Shown here one piece after another: positions 9,639-19,045 of a stretch of 64,000 nucleotides of DNA. Origin of the DNA: Flavobacterium psychrolimnae. GTDB lineage: Bacteria > Bacteroidota > Bacteroidia > Flavobacteriales > Flavobacteriaceae. Both the position numbers and the translations under genes were made by a program. The notes under the pieces were generated by a model that was not told the origin of the DNA, searched no databases, and saw nothing but the letters and a program-made list of their open reading frames with translations. Numbering within the stretch: position 1 is the stretch's first letter; every line of letters starts with the position of its first letter. The stretch covers positions 62,001 to 126,000 of the forward strand of contig NZ_QNUX01000011.1 of NCBI RefSeq assembly GCF_003312425.1, written 5' to 3'.

Positions 9639-10049
9639 CGCACCGTTTGGACACAAATGATAATCTCAATAAAGAGCTATCTCGCTGTAAAATCAGTCTA
9701 AATCCGTTCAATCCGTGTCATCTGTGGCCATATTTGAATTACGTCCGCAGTGCGGACACAATTGTACTGGCTTTAAAATTCATTAAACTTTAAACCTAAA
9801 CTATAACTCGTACAATTCGTGGCAAAAAAAATAGTTGCTATCTCATTCAAACCAAATGCTATTTATAAACCAAACGCTTTTTTTGTTTTATTTAAGACTT
9901 TCCCACCTTTACAACAATAACTATTTCCCTATTTTTGTAACAACCTAAAACAGAATCTAATGAAATGAGCATGACGGTAATTGGGTCGCAAGCACCAATG
10001 ATGATATGCAAATTACATATGACCGATGAAAAACAATAAATATCAACAT
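9639..10049. other. Intergenic repeat-bearing stretch between DUF1016 and prolyl oligopeptidase genes
   Basis: No gene is visible. It holds phrases that I recognise as recurring in Flavobacterium spacers (around 9700-9730 and 9815-9830), the degenerate palindrome copy at 9736-9764, and a -7-like TATTTTTG at 9930-9937 that may serve the downstream gene. No convincing -33 TTG accompanies it. Confidence 0.5.
9736..9764. repeat. Second copy of the DUF1016-gene palindrome
   Basis: Read on the minus strand it matches the 8893-8921 palindrome at 26 of 29 positions; two differences are C-to-T changes that break symmetric pairs. No T-tract follows, so it is not a standard terminator. Confidence 0.8.
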
Positions 10050-12173
10050 ATGAAAAAAACTTTTTTAATAATGGCTGTATCTTCTGCAATGGCGACTTTT
10101 GGACAAAACCAAAAACCAAAACAGGTAACTTATCCCGTAACCACCAAAGGGGAAACTGTTGATGTTTATTTCGATACCAAGCTTCCGGATCCGTACCGCT
10201 GGCTTGAAGACGACAAATCTGCCGAAACCGGTGCATGGGTAAAAGCCCAAAACGAAGTAACCTACGGGTATTTATCCCAAATTCCGTTTCGTGATTTGCT
10301 AAAAGCAAGAATGGAAAAACTGTGGAATTACGAAAAAATAGGAGCGCCTTTCAAAGAAGGAGATTTTACGTATTACTATAAAAACAACGGTTTGCAAAAC
10401 CAATCGGTGTTGTACAGAAAAGACGCCAAAGGAACCGAAACCGTGTTCTTGGATCCAAACACCTTTTCTAAAGACGGAACTACATCGCTTGGCGGATTAA
10501 ATTTCTCTAAAGATGGTTCTAAAGTTGCCTATGCCATTTCAGAAGGCGGAAGCGACTGGAGAAAAGTAATTATTATGGATGCCATTACCCAAAAAATTAT
10601 TGAAGATACGATTGTCGATGTAAAATTCAGTGGCGTGTCTTGGAAAGGAAACGAAGGTTTCTACTACTCCAGTTATGACAAACCAAAAGGAAGCGAATTA
10701 TCAGCAAAAACCGACCAACATAAACTGTATTTCCATAAGTTAGGAACCGCACAAAAAGATGATAAAGTAATTTTTGGTGCCGACCAAAAACGCCGTTATG
10801 TAGGCGGTGGCGTGACTGAGGATGACCGTTATTTGGTTATCACAGCGTCTAATTCCACCTACGGAAACGAATTGTACATCAAAGATTTGACAAAGCCCAA
10901 CAGTCCTATTGTGACGATTGTGGATAATTTCAAAAGTGACAACAACATCATCGAAAACGAAGGCGGGAAATTATTCATAGAAACCGACTTGAATGCGCCC
11001 AACAAACGCATCGTTACTGTGGATGTCAACAATCCGAAACCGGAAAACTGGAAAGACTTTATTGCAGAAACGGAAAATGTGTTGTCTCCATCAACAGGTG
11101 GCGGATATTTCTTTGCTAATTATATGAAAGATGCCGTTTCGGTGGTGAAACAATATGATTATTCCGGGAAATTGGTGCGTGAAATCCAATTGCCTGGCGT
11201 CGGAACTGCCGGTGGTTTTGGCGGAAAGAAAAAAGAGAAAACATTGTATTATTCTTTCACAAATTACATTACGCCGGGTTCTATATTTTCATTCGAACCA
11301 GCAACAGGAACATCTGCTGTGTATGAAAAACCAAAAGTAGATTTCGACAGCGAGCTATACGAGTCTAAACAAGTATTTTATACTTCTAAAGACGGAACCA
11401 AAATCCCGATGATTATCACCCACAAAAAAGGATTAAAACTTGACGGGACTAATCCAACGATGCTTTATGGTTACGGAGGATTCAACGTGAGTTTGACACC
11501 AAGTTTCAGTATTGCCAATGCCGTTTGGATGGAAAACGGAGGCGTTTATGCCGTGCCTAATTTACGTGGCGGTGGCGAATACGGGAAAAAATGGCACGAT
11601 GCCGGAACCAAAATGCAAAAACAAAATGTATTTGATGATTTCATCGCAGCGGCAGAATATCTGATTGCTCAAAAATACACCTCTTCACAATATCTGGCCA
11701 TTCGTGGTGGGTCAAACGGAGGATTGCTCGTGGGCGCTACCATGACGCAACGACCGGATTTGATGCGAGTTGCTTTACCGGCAGTGGGCGTGATGGACAT
11801 GTTGCGTTACCACACCTTTACCGCAGGAGCAGGTTGGGCGTATGATTACGGAACTGCGCAGGACAGCAAGGAAATGTTCAACTACATCAAGGGATATTCT
11901 CCCGTACACAACATACAAAAAGGGATTCAATACCCGGCAACCATGGTCACAACGGGCGATCACGATGATAGAGTAGTGCCGGCGCACAGTTTCAAATTTG
12001 CTGCCGAATTACAGGAAAAACAAACCGGAACAAACCCAACCCTAATCCGTATTGATATCAATGCAGGACACGGCGCCGGAAAATCCGTAGCAGCAACCAT
12101 TCAGGAAAATGTCGATATTCAGGCCTTTACCTTATTCAACATGGGAGTGGTGTTATTGCCAGAGTTGGAATAA
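10050..12173 (+). CDS. Prolyl oligopeptidase (S9A serine peptidase), exported
   Basis: 707 residues from the ATG at 10050, chosen because it opens a signal peptide ([19 protein letters not shown]); an in-frame ATG at 10026 would add eight polar residues. N-terminal beta-propeller, C-terminal alpha/beta hydrolase. Catalytic serine S555 in [10 protein letters not shown], aspartate in [12 protein letters not shown] and histidine in NAGHGAGK match the prolyl oligopeptidase triad and its order. It cleaves after proline in short peptides, here probably in the periplasm. It stands alone between accessory genes. Confidence 0.93.
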   Translation: MKKTFLIMAVSSAMATFGQNQKPKQVTYPVTTKGETVDVYFDTKLPDPYRWLEDDKSAETGAWVKAQNEVTYGYLSQIPFRDLLKARMEKLWNYEKIGAPFKEGDFTYYYKNNGLQNQSVLYRKDAKGTETVFLDPNTFSKDGTTSLGGLNFSKDGSKVAYAISEGGSDWRKVIIMDAITQKIIEDTIVDVKFSGVSWKGNEGFYYSSYDKPKGSELSAKTDQHKLYFHKLGTAQKDDKVIFGADQKRRYVGGGVTEDDRYLVITASNSTYGNELYIKDLTKPNSPIVTIVDNFKSDNNIIENEGGKLFIETDLNAPNKRIVTVDVNNPKPENWKDFIAETENVLSPSTGGGYFFANYMKDAVSVVKQYDYSGKLVREIQLPGVGTAGGFGGKKKEKTLYYSFTNYITPGSIFSFEPATGTSAVYEKPKVDFDSELYESKQVFYTSKDGTKIPMIITHKKGLKLDGTNPTMLYGYGGFNVSLTPSFSIANAVWMENGGVYAVPNLRGGGEYGKKWHDAGTKMQKQNVFDDFIAAAEYLIAQKYTSSQYLAIRGGSNGGLLVGATMTQRPDLMRVALPAVGVMDMLRYHTFTAGAGWAYDYGTAQDSKEMFNYIKGYSPVHNIQKGIQYPATMVTTGDHDDRVVPAHSFKFAAELQEKQTGTNPTLIRIDINAGHGAGKSVAATIQENVDIQAFTLFNMGVVLLPELE

Positions 12174-12205
12174 CAGAATTTATTTCAGGATTTATTCTGA
12201 ATTTA

Positions 12206-12292
12206 TTTCAGAAGCTTTTTCCTGCTATCCGTTACAATCTTTATATCCGCCGAAAAGGCGGAAATAAAGGATTTTCACTTCTATCAGGGCTA
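12206..12292 (-). repeat. Dispersed structured repeat, copy B
   Basis: Read on the minus strand it begins TAGCCCTGAT and ends AGCAGGAAAAAGCTTCTGAAA, with a central G/C-rich hairpin (about 12246-12263). The same ends flank a different hairpin at 56433-56514. It could be a structured RNA element (Rfam Flavo-1 is one candidate) or a small non-autonomous repeat. Confidence 0.75.
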
Positions 12293-12364
12293 GGGCATTT
12301 GATTCCTCAGACTATTGTCATTGCGAGGAACGTGGCAATCACATCATAAATCGATAAATATTAA

Positions 12365-12396
12365 AAAAAACGCTATTCGAAAGAGTAGCGTTTTTT
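12365..12396 (+). terminator. Second copy of the GAAA-loop terminator
   Basis: 14-bp stem 12365-12378 with 12383-12396, loop GAAA 12379-12382. Identical to 8499-8530. It would stop transcription before the Nudix gene. Confidence 0.8.
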
Positions 12397-12478
12397 GTCA
12401 GTTAGTTTTTTAATATTGATATAAAACAGACTATCTTTCGTACAAATTAAATATTACTTTCTTATAATTATTCATAAA

Positions 12479-12874
12479 ATGTCAAACATTGTAAACGTCA
12501 CTTGTGCTATTATCTTAGTTGAGAATAAAATTTTAGTTGCTCAACGCAGTGAAAAGATGAAATTGCCTTTAAAATGGGAATTTCCAGGTGGTAAATTAGA
12601 AGAAAATGAGACTGAAATAGATTGTATTAAAAGAGAAATTAAAGAAGAGATAAATATTGAAATAGAAGTTTTAAGAAAATTGTCAAACACTATTTATGAT
12701 TATGGAACTTTTAAAATTAATTTAATTCCTTTTATAGCAAAATATATTTATGGTGAAATTAGATTGGCAGAGCATAAAGATTACAAGTTATTAGAAAAAG
12801 TTGAACTATTAAGTCTTGATTGGGCAGAAGCAGATTTGCCAATCGTTGAAGAATTTTTAAAACTCGAATTATGA
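12479..12874 (+). CDS. Nudix hydrolase (MutT-like)
   Basis: 131 residues. The Nudix box runs G38-x5-E44-x7-R52-E53-I54-x-E56-E57, with Asn at the usual final Gly position; WEFPGGKLEENE precedes it. Such enzymes hydrolyse nucleoside diphosphates linked to another moiety, often oxidised dNTPs. The stop overlaps the start of the helicase gene (ATGA at 12871-12874), so the two are translationally coupled. That pairing argues for a shared DNA-protection or repair role rather than general pool cleaning; this is inference. Confidence 0.9.
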   Translation: MSNIVNVTCAIILVENKILVAQRSEKMKLPLKWEFPGGKLEENETEIDCIKREIKEEINIEIEVLRKLSNTIYDYGTFKINLIPFIAKYIYGEIRLAEHKDYKLLEKVELLSLDWAEADLPIVEEFLKLEL

Positions 12875-15800
12875 ACCAAGGACTGTATGAGGAATTAGTT
12901 ACTAAGCTAATCAACTATAAAATAAACGAATTAGATAAAGATACTTTTCAGGTTAAGAAAACTTCAATTGATAAAGCCGAAGCTGCTCAATTATTATCGC
13001 AACATATCGGTAAAACAATTAAACATGCTTTCACTTTACTTAAGGGTGATGATGTTGTAGAGACACAAATAGAAATCGCTAACAAGATTATTTTATTTCT
13101 GAAAGAAGAACTAAAAAAAGAAGAGTTTGAGGATGATCTAATAGAAACAGAAGGTAAAATTCTAAAAGCTGTTTTTACAAAAGTGGATGCTCATTTCACT
13201 GACTTGGATTTGCATTTAAAAGAAATTACTCCTTACACAAGATTGATTCACAGTGAACTTTTTACAGGTGGAAATTCAGGGACAACTCTTGAAAGCGAAT
13301 TGAGAAAAGAGATTTTATCTTCAGATAGAATTGACTTATTAGTTTCCTTTATCAAATGGAAAGGAATTAGAATTCTAGAGCGTGAACTTAAAGAGTTTAC
13401 GAGTCGAGGAGGAAAATTAAGAGTAATTACAACAACTTATATTGGAGCTACAGATGCTAAAGCGGTAGAGTTTTTGGCTTCTTTAGAAAATACAGAAGTA
13501 AAAGTTTCATACAATACAGGCAATGAAAGATTACATGCAAAAGCCTATTTGTTTCAAAGAAACACAGGTTTTCATACGGCATATATAGGTTCTTCTAATT
13601 TTTCCCGTTCTGCTTTAACGGATGGTTTAGAGTGGAATTTAAAAGTGACGACTAAAGAAGTGGGGCATATAATTGATAAATTCAAGAAAACATTTGAGGC
13701 ATACTGGCAAAATACTGAATTTGAATTATATGATAAAAATATTCATTCTGTAAAATTAGTCGAAGCTTTAAAACAGGGCAAGTTTTCAAAAGAATACACT
13801 TTTACAACATCTTATTTTGATATAAAACCGTTTCATTATCAAAATGAAATACTTGAAAAATTAGAAGTTGAAAGAACGGTTCATAATAGATATAGAAATC
13901 TTATAGTAGCCGCTACAGGAACTGGAAAAACAGTTATTTCTGCATTTGATTATAAAAACTTTAGAAGTAATAGTGAAACATCAAAGTTACTTTTTGTGGC
14001 TCATAGAAAAGAAATTTTGCAACAAGCAAAAGCCACATTTCAAGGAGTTTTAAAAGATAATAATTTTGGAGATTTATGGGTTGATGGAATGGAACCAAAA
14101 TCTAATGAATATCTTTTTGTTTCAGTACAAACGTTAAATAATAGACTGAAAGATTTAAATCTATCGCCAGATTATTTCGATTTTATAATTTTAGACGAAG
14201 CTCATCATGGACCCGCGTCTAGTTATAGACCTTTTTTAAATTATTTTCAGCCAAAAGTTTTATTAGGATTAACAGCGACTCCTGAAAGAATGGATAATGA
14301 AAATATACTTGAAGATTTTTGTAATCGCATAGCTGCTGAAATTAGACTTCCCGAAGCATTAAATAAAAAATTATTAAGTCCATTTCAATATTTCGGTATT
14401 ACTGATAGTATAGATTTAACTAATGTAAAATGGGAGAAAGGGAAGTATGTAGCAAGTGAATTAACGAGCTTATACACTAAGAACAATATTCGAGTTGGAG
14501 AGATAATTAGCAATCTTGATAAGTATACAAATGATATAAATGATGTTCGAGCAATTGGATTTTGTGTGACAATAGAACATGCCTCTTTTATGGCTGAAAA
14601 ATTCAATTTAGCAGGATTAAAAGCAGAATGTTTAACGGCTAAAAATTCTAGTGAGCGAGATAGAATTAGAGAACAATTCAAGAAAAAAGAATTCAATTAT
14701 TTATTTGTTGTTGATATTTTTAATGAAGGTGTAGATATTCCTGAAATTGATACAGTTTTGTTTTTAAGGCCAACAGAAAGTTTGACGGTTTTTCTTCAAC
14801 AATTAGGACGTGGATTACGTTTGTCAGAAGGAAAAGATTGTTTGACAGTTCTAGATTTTGTTGGAAATTCAAGACCTGAATATGATTTTGAAAGTAAATT
14901 TAGAGCGTTAATTGGAAAAACAACAACTTCGGTTCAAAAAGAAATTGAAGATGATTTTCCGCATTTGCCTTTAGGCTGTTCAATAGTTTTAGAGAAAAAG
15001 ACAAAAGAAACAATTCTTGAGAACATAAAAAAGGCGACATCTTTAAATGTAAATCAATTAATAACCAAAATTATAAATTTCCAACATCAAACTAATTTAC
15101 CTTTAACATTAAATAATTTCATAACGTTAAACCATATTTCAATTGAAACTATTTACAAAAAAGATAGTTGGTCAAGATTATGTCAAAGAGCTGGAGTAAT
15201 CGAAGATTTTGAAAACATAAATGAAAAGCAAATATATTCAGCTATTAGTAATAAATGGTTGTCAACTAATTCGACGAGTTATTTCAATTTCATTTTAAAG
15301 ATTGCAAAACAAGGTTTTAATATTAGAATAAATGATTTTAATGAAAATCAAAAAATCATGTTGTTAATGTTGCATTATGATGTTTGGCAAAGTGCAGGAG
15401 GTTTTGATTCTTTAGAAAAAAGTATAATACAAATTGGTAAAAATAACATTCTTGTCAATGAAATTATTGAAGTATTAGAGATGCTGATTGATAAAATTGG
15501 ATTTAAAGAAATTGATATACAATTACCATACAGTCAGCCTTTAAAATTGCATGCTCGTTACACAAGAGATCAAATATTAGTTGCTTTTGGCTTAAGTACT
15601 TTTGAAAAAAAATCATCTAATAGAGAAGGAGCAGCCTTTAATGATAAGTTAAACACAGAAATTCTTTTTATTAATTTGATAAAATCAGAAGAGAATTTTT
15701 CTCCAACAACAATGTATGACGATTATGCAATTAGCGAAACTTTATTTCATTGGCAATCACATAATGCTTATGGACCCAAAACCAGCAAAGGATTGTCGTA

Positions 15801-16011
15801 TATAAATCATATTAAGCAAAATAAAAAAATACTTCTTTTTGTTAGAGAGAAAGCAAATGATGAAAACGGAAATACTCTTGGTTATGTTTTTATAGGAGAA
15901 GCTAATTTTAGAGAAACAGAAGGGTCAAAACCAATGAGTATTAAATGGGAACTTAATGAGCCAATGCCAAATTATCTTTGGAAAGAATCAGCAAAAATGT
16001 CAATTGGATAA
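12871..16011 (+). CDS. PLD-nuclease / SF2 helicase with DUF3427 C-terminus
   Basis: 1046 residues. Residues ~115-290 are a phospholipase-D-like domain: H222 and K224 in RLHAKAYLF and GSSNFS at 240-245; the usual Asp of HKD is not at its place. Residues ~320-710 are an SF2 helicase: Walker A ATGTGKT 348-354, DEAH 442-445, LTATP 467-471, QQLGRGLR 643-650. The remainder (~720-1040) matches the DUF3427 region. The fold suggests an ATP-driven DNA translocase carrying a nuclease-like module. It overlaps the Nudix gene by four bases and is followed 21 bases later by a small acidic gene. It looks more AT-rich than most neighbours. Possible roles are phage defence or repair. Confidence 0.9.
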   Translation: MNQGLYEELVTKLINYKINELDKDTFQVKKTSIDKAEAAQLLSQHIGKTIKHAFTLLKGDDVVETQIEIANKIILFLKEELKKEEFEDDLIETEGKILKAVFTKVDAHFTDLDLHLKEITPYTRLIHSELFTGGNSGTTLESELRKEILSSDRIDLLVSFIKWKGIRILERELKEFTSRGGKLRVITTTYIGATDAKAVEFLASLENTEVKVSYNTGNERLHAKAYLFQRNTGFHTAYIGSSNFSRSALTDGLEWNLKVTTKEVGHIIDKFKKTFEAYWQNTEFELYDKNIHSVKLVEALKQGKFSKEYTFTTSYFDIKPFHYQNEILEKLEVERTVHNRYRNLIVAATGTGKTVISAFDYKNFRSNSETSKLLFVAHRKEILQQAKATFQGVLKDNNFGDLWVDGMEPKSNEYLFVSVQTLNNRLKDLNLSPDYFDFIILDEAHHGPASSYRPFLNYFQPKVLLGLTATPERMDNENILEDFCNRIAAEIRLPEALNKKLLSPFQYFGITDSIDLTNVKWEKGKYVASELTSLYTKNNIRVGEIISNLDKYTNDINDVRAIGFCVTIEHASFMAEKFNLAGLKAECLTAKNSSERDRIREQFKKKEFNYLFVVDIFNEGVDIPEIDTVLFLRPTESLTVFLQQLGRGLRLSEGKDCLTVLDFVGNSRPEYDFESKFRALIGKTTTSVQKEIEDDFPHLPLGCSIVLEKKTKETILENIKKATSLNVNQLITKIINFQHQTNLPLTLNNFITLNHISIETIYKKDSWSRLCQRAGVIEDFENINEKQIYSAISNKWLSTNSTSYFNFILKIAKQGFNIRINDFNENQKIMLLMLHYDVWQSAGGFDSLEKSIIQIGKNNILVNEIIEVLEMLIDKIGFKEIDIQLPYSQPLKLHARYTRDQILVAFGLSTFEKKSSNREGAAFNDKLNTEILFINLIKSEENFSPTTMYDDYAISETLFHWQSHNAYGPKTSKGLSYINHIKQNKKILLFVREKANDENGNTLGYVFIGEANFRETEGSKPMSIKWELNEPMPNYLWKESAKMSIG

Positions 16012-16032
16012 CTTAATTCAAACTTTATATTA

Positions 16033-16302
16033 ATGACACGACTTGATAAAATCGAATATTTAGAACAACTTCTTAATCAAACAGAAGAGAATTACGCTGA
16101 CACTTTCAAAGCTGACGTTACAATGTTCTTTGATGATGATTTTTCTGAAGAAAATTCCAAACTACAGTTTTTGGACAATATAAATTCAAAACAAGAAATT
16201 GAAATTTGGGTTGATAGATTGACTTCTCGATTTGTAATGAAATTTGATTCAGAGTTTGAAACTGAGAATGACTTCATTTATAATTATTTAGAAAATGGTT
16301 AA
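16033..16302 (+). CDS. Small acidic protein in the helicase operon
   Basis: 89 residues, not recognised. It is rich in Asp and Glu (FFDDDFSEENSKLQ, FDSEFETENDF) with two short helical stretches, no signal peptide or membrane segment. It starts 21 bases after the helicase stop in the same direction, so it is probably co-transcribed. An inhibitor, immunity or adaptor subunit is conceivable but unsupported by homology. Confidence 0.6.
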   Translation: MTRLDKIEYLEQLLNQTEENYADTFKADVTMFFDDDFSEENSKLQFLDNINSKQEIEIWVDRLTSRFVMKFDSEFETENDFIYNYLENG

Positions 16303-16388
16303 TCCATTCCCTTCCTTAACTCCACAAATTCTCTCTTATATTTTCCCAATGTTTTATTAATTGGTTCGGTTTTTCATACCGCAATCGG

Positions 16389-16396
16389 TAAATTTG
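16389..16396 (+). promoter_or_regulatory. -7-like element before the hibernation factor gene
   Basis: TAAATTTG, 26 bases before the start at 16423. The nearest upstream TTG (16361-16363) is 25 bases away, slightly long for the consensus. Confidence 0.35.
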
Positions 16397-16422
16397 AAAG
16401 AGAACATTAAATATATAAAAAC

Positions 16423-16737
16423 ATGACAGTACAAATCAACACAGACAACAATGTAGAAGGAAACGCACGTTTGAAAGCGTATATAGCCGATGAAATAGCA
16501 GCGACTTTAGCGCGTTTTGAAGATAAAGTAACCCGTTTAGAAGTGCATCTTGGTGACGAAAACAGCGATAAAGGTGGTGTAAACGACAAACGATGCCTGA
16601 TTGAAGCAAGACCAAATAACATGCAACCGGTAGCGGTTACCAATCATGCGGATACAACTGAAAAAGCCTTTCACGGAGCCTTAGACAAAATCAAAAAAGT
16701 GTTGGAAACAACTTTCGAGAAAAAGAAAACGTATTAA
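16423..16737 (+). CDS. HPF/RaiA-family ribosome hibernation factor
   Basis: 104 residues, the short form. The beta-alpha-beta-beta-beta-alpha layout of this family is visible: VQINTDNNVEGNARLKAYIADEIAATL, RLEVHLGDEN, RCLIEARPN, AVTNHADTTEKAFHGALDKIKKVLE. It should bind the 30S decoding region and silence or protect ribosomes in stationary phase. It is monocistronic with a terminator right behind it. Confidence 0.85.
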   Translation: MTVQINTDNNVEGNARLKAYIADEIAATLARFEDKVTRLEVHLGDENSDKGGVNDKRCLIEARPNNMQPVAVTNHADTTEKAFHGALDKIKKVLETTFEKKKTY

Positions 16738-16761
16738 ATAGTTGCCTTTTGGCAAACAAAA

Positions 16762-16800
16762 AAATGACACTGTCTAAATAAGATAGTGTCATTTTTTTTT
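16762..16800. terminator. Bidirectional terminator
   Basis: 14-bp stem (16762-16775 with 16781-16794, one G-U) with A-run before and T-run after, between convergent genes, so it can serve both strands. Confidence 0.8.
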
Positions 16801-16833
16801 TGTTGTTATTCTCTGGAAAAAGAGCTTCTGTTT

Positions 16834-18417
16834 TTACTTATCAAAAAGCAAGGTTGCCAATGCTTCATCTCTTTTATAAACATCTTCATAAAAATGAACC
16901 ACGCCTTCCTCGTCAACCCAAGAGGTAAAATAACCAATGTATACCGGAATTTTATTTTTTAGCGCGTACCAATATTCCTCTCCGCCGTTCATTGCGGTTT
17001 CTATTTTAGCAGGATTCCATTTCTTGTCATCTTTCATAATCGCGGCGGCCAGTTCTTTCGGCTTGGCGACACGAATACAACCGTGACTAAAAGCTCGGTC
17101 TTCCTTTCCAAATAGACTTTTGGACGGTGTATCGTGCAAATAAATCGCATTCGAATTGGGGAATAAAAACTTCACTAATCCCAATGAGTTTTCCGGTCCG
17201 GGTCTTTGTCTTACATTGCTGTCTTTCCATTCCATGTCGTGTTCGGCCAAGTAATTTGGATTCTTTTCAATGGCCGGAAGAATTTCTTTCTTCAGGATAC
17301 TGGTGGGTACATTCCAATACGGTCTGAACACGATGTACTTCATAGGAGCACTAAAAATTACGGTTTTGTGCATTGCTTTTCCCACCACCACTTTGGAATG
17401 TAATTCTGGTTTTCCGTCTCGGAAAAAAGTTAATTCATAAGCTGGAATATTCACCACAATTAATTCTTTAGATTTGGTAATGTCATTCGAAATCCAACGA
17501 CAACGTTCCATGTTCACCATCAGTGTTTTGATGCGTTCCGCAATAGAAACATTCATGTATTTGATATGTTCCGGCAGAATCGTTTTGTTGAGCGAATTCC
17601 CGCTTCTTTTCTTGAATTTTAAAATTCCTGTCGCTAATTCGTCATCGTATACGGCACTTTTAGAATCTCTGGAAATATCATTGGTGATAAACAAACGCGT
17701 TCTGATTTGTGCAATGGCTGTGGCGCTGTCGCCAGGCTTATACGATTTTACATTTGGATCCAATGCAATGGTTTTCCAACCGCCCTTTTTTTCTAAGGTG
17801 CGGTATTCCTGCAACACGTCTTTAAGCAGATAATATTGTTTCAACACTCCTTTTTCTTCTTTGTTGATTAACGAAGGGTCGATTAACAACGAATCTAAAT
17901 AATTGACATACGATTGTTTTTTTCGAGGTAAAAACCAACCTAAATCTTTCGTTTTTTGAGCATCGATACCATCATATACTTTATCCGCGTAAAAAAAGTA
18001 CAGCGCAGAACTCAACAATTCAGTGTCAATAGTTGCTTTCTGATTTTCTTCAGGATTGTCATAGATATCATCCAGTTTTTCCTTGTACGGAATCACGGTT
18101 TCTACACCTTCCTTACTCAAATTATTCACTTTGCTGTACAGCAAACCTGCAAATTCATTAAGACCATCCTTGTCAAACCAGATGTAATGAAACTGATGTT
18201 TGCGGTATAATTTTTCTACTTCACCTTGATACGGCTGCAGTTTTGGATATTTTCCAAAGAATGTTTTGATTTGCGTGCTGTCAAACGCAACTTCTATCGC
18301 ATTTAAACTCGTTTGAGTATTGGATGCCACAATATTTCCATCTTTCTTTTTGCAGGAAACAATGGTAAACAGCAGTATAAATACAACCAATAGGATTGGG
18401 GAATGTAACTTTTTCAT
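16834..18417 (-). CDS. L,D-transpeptidase family lipoprotein (paralogue 1)
   Basis: 527 residues. Lipoprotein signal ending LFTIVSCKKKDG. A long helical N-terminal region (about 45-300) precedes a YkuD L,D-transpeptidase domain whose catalytic motif is SHGCIRV, with H445 and C447. It should form 3-3 crosslinks in peptidoglycan or attach proteins to it, acting in the periplasm (YcbB-like architecture). A second gene of the same layout lies at 24298-25902. The C-terminal residues VYIGYFTSWVDEEG are shared in form by both. Confidence 0.9.
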   Translation of the reverse strand: MKKLHSPILLVVFILLFTIVSCKKKDGNIVASNTQTSLNAIEVAFDSTQIKTFFGKYPKLQPYQGEVEKLYRKHQFHYIWFDKDGLNEFAGLLYSKVNNLSKEGVETVIPYKEKLDDIYDNPEENQKATIDTELLSSALYFFYADKVYDGIDAQKTKDLGWFLPRKKQSYVNYLDSLLIDPSLINKEEKGVLKQYYLLKDVLQEYRTLEKKGGWKTIALDPNVKSYKPGDSATAIAQIRTRLFITNDISRDSKSAVYDDELATGILKFKKRSGNSLNKTILPEHIKYMNVSIAERIKTLMVNMERCRWISNDITKSKELIVVNIPAYELTFFRDGKPELHSKVVVGKAMHKTVIFSAPMKYIVFRPYWNVPTSILKKEILPAIEKNPNYLAEHDMEWKDSNVRQRPGPENSLGLVKFLFPNSNAIYLHDTPSKSLFGKEDRAFSHGCIRVAKPKELAAAIMKDDKKWNPAKIETAMNGGEEYWYALKNKIPVYIGYFTSWVDEEGVVHFYEDVYKRDEALATLLFDK

Positions 18418-19045
18418 AAATCAACTTTTAATTCGCCTTGAATGCATTTAAGGCATTACAAAAATACATCAAATCCAGTGAGGTGCTACCAGCCTTGGAC
18501 TGCGTGTGCTTTTACAAAGCGCATCTCAATCGTTACTTTAAGTATATTTATCGAATTAAATTTTAAATTAAGTTATTGTTTTTTAATTAGTTATGAATTT
18601 AATTTTGTTTTTATGATAGTTTTTTTGGTCCAATATATTTTCAGAAATCCAAAAATTATGAAATAAATAGTTCTGCGATATGTAAAATTGTTCCTGCAAC
18701 TCAATTTTGTTGAAAGAGCATAATAATAAAGTTCGTTATTGACAAAAAACCGAATAATGTTATGGTTTTTACCAAACTAAAATCAGATGATAAAACCCAA
18801 TAATTATACTATTTCAGGTGGTTTTAGTCAAGTGAAAAACTTAAGAAATGGAACGTTATAGCTCTTAAAAAACGATTGGGAATTGATAGAATTTTGTTTT
18901 AAAAATGCCGTTTAACAACCTGAAATCCCAAAAATCAAAATGGCATTCCAGCAGTTCAAAAGGGGTGTGAAATCCGTTTTTGGATTATTAATTCCTAAAC
19001 CGAATGTTTTTAGCTACCTTTATTTAAAATAGTAAAGGAATACGT
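18418..19045. other. 628-bp intergenic region without a recognised gene
   Basis: Only short, unconvincing frames are present. A CAAAAATA (minus-strand TATTTTTG) at 18459-18466 may be the -7 element of the L,D-transpeptidase gene. Around 18780-18980 frames have several stops and could be decayed coding DNA, but I recognise no parent. Confidence 0.4.

Larger units (their letters stand above)
12174..12478. other. Intergenic region with two repeat types and a terminator
   Basis: No gene. It contains a dispersed repeat on the minus strand (12206-12292), a phrase at about 12319-12344 resembling a common dispersed bacterial repeat, and the 32-base terminator copy at 12365-12396. Confidence 0.6.

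Noticed and set aside
18442..18666. 74-codon frame in the spacer after the L,D-transpeptidase gene
   Set aside because: No recognisable domain, and composition follows AT-rich spacer DNA.
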